Source of the DNA: Phenylobacterium sp.
Lineage (GTDB): Bacteria > Pseudomonadota > Alphaproteobacteria > Caulobacterales > Caulobacteraceae
Assembly: GCF_016793285.1 (NCBI RefSeq)
Contig: NZ_JAEUMO010000072.1
Location: forward strand, 1 to 33,064
Direction of reading: 5' to 3'
Length of the DNA: 33,064 nucleotides
Positions 24,168-30,457 of the stretch are shown here, in pieces. Every line of letters starts with the position of its first letter. The first letter of the stretch is position 1. A model generated the notes under the pieces. That model was not told where the DNA came from. It did not search any database and saw nothing but the letters and a program-made list of their open reading frames with translations. Made by a program: the position numbers and the translations under genes.

Positions 24168-24593
24168 GTGTCGGAGACGACTGGCGACGGCGGCAGGCCG
24201 CTCAAGGTCCTGCACGTCGACGACGACCCGATGAACCTGCGCGTCGTGCAGGAGATCCTCGGCGCCTTCGGGCACCGGGGGGTGATCGCCTGCTCGGGAC
24301 AGGACGCCCTGGAACGCCTGGCGGTCGAGACTTTCGACCTGGTCCTGCTCGACATCCACATGCCCGGCATGACCGGGATCGAGGTCATCCAGCGCCTGCG
24401 CGCCTCGGCCGGTCCGCCGAGCCGCGTGCCGGTGATCGCGCTCACGGCCGACATCTATTCCCGCCGCCCTGCCGAATACGTCGCGCTGGGCTTTTCCGAC
24501 TTCGTGTCGAAGCCGATCCTGGTCTCGGGCCTGATGGCCTCGATCAAGCGCTGCGCCGCCGCGGCCTCCGCCGGGATCCGCAAGGTCGGCTAG
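24168..24593 (+). CDS. Single-domain response regulator (receiver only)
   Basis: This 141-residue protein starts with GTG. It is a CheY-like receiver: acidic pocket D18-D19-D20 in HVDDDPMN, phosphoacceptor D62 in [12 protein letters not shown]93 in ALTAD and K115 in SKPI. There is no output domain, so it must act by protein contact or as a phosphate relay or sink. The sequence style ([30 protein letters not shown]) resembles receivers of hybrid kinases. It lies downstream of the HWE kinase across 550 bases and converges with dctA, sharing a CTAG stop. Partner uncertain. Confidence 0.9.
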   Translation: MSETTGDGGRPLKVLHVDDDPMNLRVVQEILGAFGHRGVIACSGQDALERLAVETFDLVLLDIHMPGMTGIEVIQRLRASAGPPSRVPVIALTADIYSRRPAEYVALGFSDFVSKPILVSGLMASIKRCAAAASAGIRKVG

Positions 24594-25912
24594 TCCGCGT
24601 CGGCCTCGACGGGCTGCCGGGCCAGGGGCTCGGGACCGCCGTCCAGCGCCATGCGCAGCTTCTCGCGGTCGAGCTGGCCCTCCCAGCGGGCCACCACGAG
24701 GCTCGCGACGGCGTTGCCGACGAAGTTGGTGAGCGCCCGGCACTCGCTCATGAACCGGTCGATGCCGAGGATGAGCGTCATCCCGGCCAGCGGCACGGTC
24801 GGCACCACCTGCAGCGTGGCCGCCAGCGTGATGAAGCCGGCTCCGGTGACCCCCGCCGCGCCCTTGGAACTCAGCATCGCCACGCCGAGCAGCAGGAGCT
24901 GGTCCTCCAGGCTGAGGTCGATCCGCATCGCCTGAGCGATGAACAGCGCCGCGAGCGTCATGTAGATGTTGGTGCCGTCGAGGTTGAACGAGTAGCCGGT
25001 AGGCACCACGAGGCCGACGACCGGCTTGGCGGCGCCCGCCCGCTCCATCTTCTCCAGCAGCGAGGGCAGCGCCGCCTCGGACGACGAGGTCCCCAGGACG
25101 AGCAGCAGTTCCTCCTTCAGGTAGCGGACCAGCTTCAGGATCGAGAACCCGTTCAGCGCCGCGATCGCGCCCAGCACCACCAGCACGAACAGGATCGAGG
25201 TGATGTAGAAGGTCGCCACCAGGCCCGCGAGACTGGCCACCGAGCCGATGCCGTACTTGCCGATGGTGAAGGCGAAGGCCCCGAACGCCCCGATGGGCGC
25301 CGCGCGCATGAAGATCGCCACCAGCTTGAAGAAGGCCTGGGCCGCGGAATCCAGGACGCGCAGCACCGGCTGCCCGGCCTCGCCGATCGTCGCCAGGGCG
25401 ATGCCGAACGGGATGGCGAAGAACAGCACCTGCAGGATGTTGCCCTCGGCGAACGCGCCCACCACCGAGTTCGGGATCACGTCCATCAGGAAGCCCACGA
25501 CGGTCAGGTCGTGCGCCTTGGTCGCGTAGCCGGTGACCTTGCTGACATCCAGCGTGGCCGGATCGACCGCCGCCATCGCCCAGCCCGGATGCACCGTGTT
25601 GGCCACGATCAGGCCGACCACCAGCGCGAAGCTCGACACCGTGATGAAGTAGGCGAACGCCTTCACCGCCGTACCGCCCGCCTTGCCCAGGTCGCGCATG
25701 TGGGCGATCCCGGTGGCCACCGTCAGGAAGATCACCGGCGCGATGATCATCTTCACCAGCTTGATGAAGGCGTCGCCGAGCGGCTTCAGGGCCTCGCCCG
25801 TCGCCGGCCAGAAGTGGCCGATCGCCGCCCCCAGCGCGATAGCGGCGATCACCTGCACGTAGAGGTGCGTCCAGAGCGGCTTCCCCGCCGGACCGTCTGC
25901 GCTCGCCGCCAT
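24590..25912 (-). CDS. dctA: DctA-type C4-dicarboxylate:cation symporter
   Basis: This 440-residue inner-membrane carrier is of the DAACS/glutamate transporter family. It imports succinate, fumarate and malate with protons or sodium. Two re-entrant-loop signatures are clear: [10 protein letters not shown] (274-283) in hairpin HP1 and [17 protein letters not shown] (304-320) for helix 7, the latter in the form typical of DctA rather than glutamate carriers. Eight or so hydrophobic helices span the length. Size matches E. coli DctA (428). No DctB/DctD pair is next to it; the nearest regulator is the convergent receiver gene. Two perfect inverted repeats lie in the divergent promoter region with the serine hydrolase. 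Confidence 0.9.
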   Translation of the reverse strand: MAASADGPAGKPLWTHLYVQVIAAIALGAAIGHFWPATGEALKPLGDAFIKLVKMIIAPVIFLTVATGIAHMRDLGKAGGTAVKAFAYFITVSSFALVVGLIVANTVHPGWAMAAVDPATLDVSKVTGYATKAHDLTVVGFLMDVIPNSVVGAFAEGNILQVLFFAIPFGIALATIGEAGQPVLRVLDSAAQAFFKLVAIFMRAAPIGAFGAFAFTIGKYGIGSVASLAGLVATFYITSILFVLVVLGAIAALNGFSILKLVRYLKEELLLVLGTSSSEAALPSLLEKMERAGAAKPVVGLVVPTGYSFNLDGTNIYMTLAALFIAQAMRIDLSLEDQLLLLGVAMLSSKGAAGVTGAGFITLAATLQVVPTVPLAGMTLILGIDRFMSECRALTNFVGNAVASLVVARWEGQLDREKLRMALDGGPEPLARQPVEADAD

Positions 25913-26024
25913 CCCGATTCCCCTCGCCGTCCGCGAAACCTACCTCGCCCGCCCGCGAAGGATAGGCCCTGCTGCGCCGCCGCCCCGATCTCGCGGACAG
26001 GTCCGGGGCCGTGAGGCCGCGCGC

Positions 26025-26040
26025 CACGGACATATCCGTG
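26025..26040. promoter_or_regulatory. Inverted repeat CACGGA-CATA-TCCGTG
   Basis: This perfect 6-4-6 inverted repeat lies 113 bases upstream of the dctA start and 92 bases upstream of the serine hydrolase start, in their shared divergent region. It is a candidate operator for either gene. Confidence 0.4.
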
Positions 26041-26090
26041 CAAAACGGCTGGCCCAAGCTTCGAAGACAGGGAATCCTGAGCGCACGAGA

Positions 26091-26106
26091 GTCCGGCACA
26101 CCGGAC
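26091..26106. promoter_or_regulatory. Inverted repeat GTCCGG-CACA-CCGGAC
   Basis: This second perfect 6-4-6 inverted repeat is 66 bases from the first (centre to centre), 26 bases before the serine hydrolase ATG. It might be an operator, or a hairpin in the leader of the hydrolase mRNA. Confidence 0.35.
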
Positions 26107-26131
26107 CCGGCCATTGGGGGAGGACGAGACG

Positions 26132-27367
26132 ATGCCCGACCGCCGCAGTCTGCTGCTGGGCGCCGCCGCCACGGCGTTCGCTGCGCCCGCCTGGGCCAGG
26201 ATCGTCGTGCAGCCGCCCGCCTCCGCCGGCTTCTCCGCGGCCGGCGTGGCCAGGCTCGACAGCGAGATGCACGCGCTCGTCGACCGGCAGCAACTGGCCG
26301 GCGTCGTCACCCTGCTGGCCCGCAAGGGCAAGGTCGTGAACCTCGACGCCTACGGCAGGCAGGACGCCTCGGGATCCGCGCCGATGGCCACGGACTCGAT
26401 CTTCCGCATCGCCTCGATGACGAAGCCGATCACGGGCGTGGCGATGATGCAGCTCTGGGAACAGGGCAAGTGGAAGCTCGACGACCCGGTCGCCCGGCAC
26501 ATCCCGGAGTTCGCAGGCCTGAAGGTGAAGGCGGGCGAGGCCCTGGTCGACCAGACCACGCCCATGACCATGGCCCAGCTCATGAGCCACACGGCCGGCT
26601 TCGGCGTCAGCAGCGTCTACGAGAAGGCAGGGCTCAACGAGACCGACCTCCAGGGCATGGTCGACAAGCTGGCCAGCCTGCCCCTCGCCAGCCAGCCCGG
26701 CGCGGACTGGGCCTACGGGCCGAGCGTGAACATCCAGGGCTACGTCGTTGAAAAGCTGTCGGGCGTCGACCTCGCCACCTATTTCCAGCGCCACATCTTC
26801 GATCCGCTGAAGATGCCGGACACCCAGTTCTGGGTGGAGCCCGCGAAGGCCGCGCGCGTCGTGCGGATCCATACCTATGCCGACGGCAGGATCGTCCCGG
26901 CCGGCGAGCCGCGGGTGCAGACCGCCAAGCCGCGCTTCCTTGCCGGCTCCGGGGGCCTCTTCTCCACCGCGCCAGACTACTTCCGCTTCTGCCAGGCGCT
27001 CCTGAACGGCGGCGAGCTGGAGGGCGCCCGCGTGCTGAAGCCCGACACCGTCAGGCTGATGCGCAAGTCGGTCCTGAAACCCGGCGTCGGCATCGACCTC
27101 TATGGCCCCGTGCAGAAGGGCCTGGGCTTCGGCATGGACTTCGCCGTCCACGAGCGCCCGGCCGAGAGCGGCCTGCCGCAGGGCATCGACAGCTTCTGGT
27201 GGGGCGGCGCCTTCGGCACCTGGTTCTGGATCGACCCCACCAACGACGTCGTCTTCGTGGGCATGATCCAGAACGTCAACGGCTCGACCCCCGGCGCGGG
27301 GACCCCCGAGATGCGCGCCCGTTCGGCGAACCTGGTCTACGCCGCCCTCACCGAGAAGAAGGCCTGA
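26132..27367 (+). CDS. Serine hydrolase of the beta-lactamase class C / esterase family
   Basis: This 411-residue exported enzyme has a Tat-like signal (PDRRSLLLGAAATAF..., cleavage about AWA, residue 22). The start at 26132 follows GGGGGAGG. The nucleophile motif S95-M-T-K98 sits in RIASMTKPITG, the second motif is Y195-G-P-S-V-N, and a WWGG-A-FGT stretch near the C-terminus takes the place of the KTG/HTG box. These are typical of EstB-like esterases, D-aminopeptidases and penicillin-binding-like hydrolases; true beta-lactamase activity is not implied. It is coupled to the next gene by a 2-base gap, so the secreted unknown protein may act with it. Confidence 0.9.
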   Translation: MPDRRSLLLGAAATAFAAPAWARIVVQPPASAGFSAAGVARLDSEMHALVDRQQLAGVVTLLARKGKVVNLDAYGRQDASGSAPMATDSIFRIASMTKPITGVAMMQLWEQGKWKLDDPVARHIPEFAGLKVKAGEALVDQTTPMTMAQLMSHTAGFGVSSVYEKAGLNETDLQGMVDKLASLPLASQPGADWAYGPSVNIQGYVVEKLSGVDLATYFQRHIFDPLKMPDTQFWVEPAKAARVVRIHTYADGRIVPAGEPRVQTAKPRFLAGSGGLFSTAPDYFRFCQALLNGGELEGARVLKPDTVRLMRKSVLKPGVGIDLYGPVQKGLGFGMDFAVHERPAESGLPQGIDSFWWGGAFGTWFWIDPTNDVVFVGMIQNVNGSTPGAGTPEMRARSANLVYAALTEKKA

Positions 27368-27369
27368 GC

Positions 27370-28404
27370 ATGCGCGTGTTCCTCACCCTGGCCGCCCTCG
27401 CGTTCGCGACCGCCACAGCCCCATCTCTTCCGGCATGGGCCGCCGACGCGCCCTACAAGGCGCCCCGCAACGGCTTCGGCCAGCCCGACCTGGAGGGCGT
27501 CTGGACCAATGCCTCGCTGACGAGCCTGGAGCGCGGTCCGCAGTTCAAGACACTCACCATCACCGAGGCCCAGGCCCAGCAGGCCGAGGCCATGCGCGCC
27601 CGCATGATGGCCGCACAGAACCGCCCCTCCGACCCCGACGCCGGCGCGCCCGTCGCGGGCAACGACCCCGGCGGCTACAACTCGTTCTGGGTCGATCCCG
27701 GCACCCGCATGGGCCGCATCAAGGGCGAGGTGCGCACCTCGTGGCTGGTCGAGCCCGCGGACGGCAAGCTCCCCTACAGGCCCGAGGGCTGGAAGCTCTA
27801 TCAGGACACGCTGACCAAGGTGCGCAACACCTTCGACGGGCCCGAGGCGCGGCCGCTGGGGGAGCGCTGCATCCTGGGCTTCGGCTCCACCGCCGGCCCG
27901 CCGATGATGAACGTGCTCTACAACAACCACTATCAGGTTCAGCAGAGCGCCGACGCCGTCGTCATCGTGGTCGAGATGAACCACGACGCCCGCGTGATCC
28001 GCCTGGCCGACAGCCGGCGCCTGCCCGATGGCGAGCCCGAGTGGATGGGCAAGTCGGTCGGACGCTGGGAGGGCGACACGCTGGTGGTCGAGACCACCGG
28101 CTTCAATCCGGGCGAGTCCCTGCGCCCCTACTTCGGGGCAAGCCTCTTCCTCTCGCCCGACGCCAAGGTGACCGAGCGCTTCACCCGCATCGCCAACGAT
28201 CAGATCCTCTATCAGTTCGAGGTCGACGATCCGAAGGTCTACAAGAGCGTCTGGAAAGCCGAGATGCCGCTCAACGCCACCAAGGGGCCGGTCTACGAGT
28301 ACGCCTGCCACGAGGGCAACTACTCCCTCCCCGGCATCCTGGCCGGCGCCCGCAAGGCCGAGTCCGAAGGCCGCAAGCCGGAGGCGGTGGGAATATCGGA
28401 GTGA
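27370..28404 (+). CDS. Secreted protein of unknown function (copy 2)
   Basis: This 344-residue paralogue of the protein at 14618 has a signal peptide ending about AWA (residue 26). It shares the GFGQPDLEGVW opening, YNSFWVDPGT, LGERCILGFGSTAGPP with VLYNNHY, WEGDTLVVETTGF, TERFTR and YEYACHEGNYSLPGILAGAR. It lacks the extra cysteine pair of copy 1. The gene starts two bases after the serine hydrolase stop, which points to joint expression. The strong conservation of Glu/Arg/Cys, Tyr-Asn-Asn-His and Cys-His-Glu residues looks like an active or binding site, but no reaction is known to me. Confidence 0.82.
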   Translation: MRVFLTLAALAFATATAPSLPAWAADAPYKAPRNGFGQPDLEGVWTNASLTSLERGPQFKTLTITEAQAQQAEAMRARMMAAQNRPSDPDAGAPVAGNDPGGYNSFWVDPGTRMGRIKGEVRTSWLVEPADGKLPYRPEGWKLYQDTLTKVRNTFDGPEARPLGERCILGFGSTAGPPMMNVLYNNHYQVQQSADAVVIVVEMNHDARVIRLADSRRLPDGEPEWMGKSVGRWEGDTLVVETTGFNPGESLRPYFGASLFLSPDAKVTERFTRIANDQILYQFEVDDPKVYKSVWKAEMPLNATKGPVYEYACHEGNYSLPGILAGARKAESEGRKPEAVGISE

Positions 28405-28424
28405 GCGGTCGCCGTCCGGACGCA

Positions 28425-29075
28425 TCACCACCAGTCGAGATCGACGCGGCGCTTGCCGACGATGAGGCCCTTCACGCGGGCCTTGCCGTCGGGGCCGATG
28501 GAGAGGACCGCGTAGCCAGGCGGGCCGCCGCCGCCCGCGGCGCGTTGCAGGTCGCCCTGCACCGCCTCGGCGCCCTTCTGGTCGAGGTGGATGCGGTCGA
28601 CGCCGAGATCGACGTCGACGGTCACGGTCGGCGCCGCCTCGCGAACCGGGACGCCCGCCCCCCTCGCCGCGGCGGCCAGCGCCGCCTGTTCGGCGATCGA
28701 CCCCGCGCCGGGGTAGCACGACACCCGCCCCTGCACCGTCACCTCCCCGAGGCGGGCGGCCTCCGCGCGCGTCAGCCCCGCGCCGGCCGCCCGATGGTGG
28801 TCGCCGTCGCGCCGCAGCGCGACCCAGACCGGCTTGCCTGAGCGGTAGCCCTCCCGCACGCCGGGCGGGCACGCCCTGCCGGGGAAGGTCTCCTGCATCC
28901 GGAACTGGACGTAGTGGCCCTGCAGCAGGCTGCGCGGGTCGTAGCCGGCCAGCGCGAGTCGCACCTCCGTCCCCTGGTCGCGCGCCATGTTCTCGCGCAC
29001 CACGAGGCCCACGAGCAGCAGCGCCAGCACGCCAGCCGCCATCAGGATCCGAGTGGGAGGCGCCGGGACCTTCAC
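28425..29075 (-). CDS. GDYXXLXY-type membrane-anchored protein
   Basis: This 216-residue protein starts with GTG overlapping the TGA of the upstream gene (GTGA), with GGAGG just ahead. One N-terminal helix (9-26) is followed by a soluble domain with YDPRSLLQGHYVQFRM (45-60), a recognisable but altered copy of the DPR-x-LL-x-GDY-x-x-L-x-Y motif. GDYXXLXY proteins are found next to DUF2157/DUF4401 membrane proteins, exactly as here. The domain is probably periplasmic. The altered motif (H for D, F for L, M for Y) may mean a divergent branch. Function is unknown in the whole family. Confidence 0.8.
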   Translation of the reverse strand: MKVPAPPTRILMAAGVLALLLVGLVVRENMARDQGTEVRLALAGYDPRSLLQGHYVQFRMQETFPGRACPPGVREGYRSGKPVWVALRRDGDHHRAAGAGLTRAEAARLGEVTVQGRVSCYPGAGSIAEQAALAAAARGAGVPVREAAPTVTVDVDLGVDRIHLDQKGAEAVQGDLQRAAGGGGPPGYAVLSIGPDGKARVKGLIVGKRRVDLDWW

Positions 29076-30169
29076 GCCCGCTTCCTCCCGCGCAGCGCCA
29101 GCGAACCCGCCAGCGCCAGCAGCGCCGCGCCGGCGAACACCGCCGCCGAGGTCATCAGGCCGACGCCCAGGCTCGTCAGCAGCCATGCGCCCGAACCCAG
29201 CAGGCCCAGGACGCCGACCGCGGTCACTCCGCCGTGCCGGTCCACGCGGCCCAGCGCCACCACCGCACCCGAGACCGCCAGCATCACCATGCTCGTCGGC
29301 ACGCCCTGCAGTCCGGGCGCCAGGCCGATCATCTCGCTGAGCTCGCTCACCGCCGCGCCGAGGCTGCCCAGCGCGGCGCACGCCCACCCGCCGTAGAGCG
29401 TGCCCGCCGCCGGCGCGAACCGCTCTCGCGCCCGGCGCGCGCCCGCGCTCAGCGCGACGGCCACCAGCGCCACGGCCAGCATGGGCCCGAACCCCGTCTC
29501 GTAGGTCGCCCCGATCCGGATGAACGCCTCGACGACCGCGACCGTCGTCGCTACGCCCGCCGCGTGCGCCAGCGGCTGCGAGCGCCAGCGCAGGGCCAGC
29601 GCGGCGCCGGCGGCCGCGCTCAGGATCATCCACCACGGCCACGGCGGCCCCTCGCTGTCGAACAGGCGGAAGCCCGCGACCTCGCCCAGCCCCACGAACA
29701 CCAGCGCCAGCGCCGCCGTCCACGGCGAGCCGCCGGCCACGGCCAGCAGCGCCGCGGCCAGGCCTGCGCCACGCAGCGCCGCCTGCGGGTCGCCCGCGAT
29801 GTCGAAGATCTGGCCCGTGAGCCCGATGGCCGCAGCGAACACCAGGGCGGCCACCACCAGGCACACCTGGCTCATGATCGGCCGGCCCCGCGCGCTCGCC
29901 CAGGCCGCGGCGCCCGTCACGCCCAGGAACGCCGCCAGGATCGCGGCGAACCGGGCGATGCGCGGGATGTCGGACCAGTTGGCGGCCGCCAGGGCGATGA
30001 CCGCCACCCCCGCCAGGACCCCGCCGACGATGCCGAGCGCCGTCGCCGCATCCAGCCGGCGCGCCTCGCCCACCTGCGCCAGGATCGCCCCACGATTCTC
30101 GGCCGGGACCAGGCCCTGCCCGATCCAGCCGTCGAGGTCGCGCTCCAGCCGCGTGCGGTAGCTCGCCAT
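29072..30169 (-). CDS. DUF2157 domain membrane protein
   Basis: This 365-residue protein has a short soluble N-terminus (LERDLDGWIGQGLVPAENRGAIL, 8-30) typical of DUF2157, followed by about ten hydrophobic helices with few polar breaks. The ATG at 30169 is preceded by GGGGAG. The frame runs much further upstream, but that is only absence of stops antisense to the TonB receptor. It forms a two-gene operon with the GDYXXLXY gene through a 4-base overlap. The pair is widespread in bacteria with no defined role; membrane stress or transport has been guessed. Confidence 0.87.
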   Translation of the reverse strand: MASYRTRLERDLDGWIGQGLVPAENRGAILAQVGEARRLDAATALGIVGGVLAGVAVIALAAANWSDIPRIARFAAILAAFLGVTGAAAWASARGRPIMSQVCLVVAALVFAAAIGLTGQIFDIAGDPQAALRGAGLAAALLAVAGGSPWTAALALVFVGLGEVAGFRLFDSEGPPWPWWMILSAAAGAALALRWRSQPLAHAAGVATTVAVVEAFIRIGATYETGFGPMLAVALVAVALSAGARRARERFAPAAGTLYGGWACAALGSLGAAVSELSEMIGLAPGLQGVPTSMVMLAVSGAVVALGRVDRHGGVTAVGVLGLLGSGAWLLTSLGVGLMTSAAVFAGAALLALAGSLALRGRKRA

Positions 30170-30415
30170 CGGTCTCCCCGTTCCGGCCAGTCTGGCCCGG
30201 ACGGGCGCGCGGCGCCTAGTCCCCGCGCCCGAGGATACCGACCGCCCGAATCGAACCTCGCGAGCGGCAGGTCCGCGCCGCCGCAGGCGTGGCGGTCGTC
30301 GTCGAAGGGCGCGGCGGCCAGACCGTGTCTTCAGATCACCACCCCGCAACAATTTGTAACCGGCGTGCGCGGGGCGCATTGACGCGACGTACGCCATGCC
30401 GGACATTCGAATCCA

Positions 30416-30433
30416 AGCGCCAAAAAAGGCGCT
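30416..30433 (+). promoter_or_regulatory. Hairpin in the leader of the TonB-dependent receptor
   Basis: AGCGCC and GGCGCT form a 6-bp stem with an all-A loop of six, 24 bases before the receptor ATG. The A-rich loop is conspicuous in this GC-rich DNA. It might modulate translation. The 290-base region between the divergent genes also has a TTGACG element at 30379. Confidence 0.35.
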
Positions 30434-30457
30434 GTCGAAAACGGGCTTGGGGGAAAC

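Noticed and set aside
26132-27367. Beta-lactamase resistance gene
   Set aside because: The KTG/HTG box is replaced by WWGG and the family includes many esterases and peptidases; antibiotic hydrolysis cannot be claimed.
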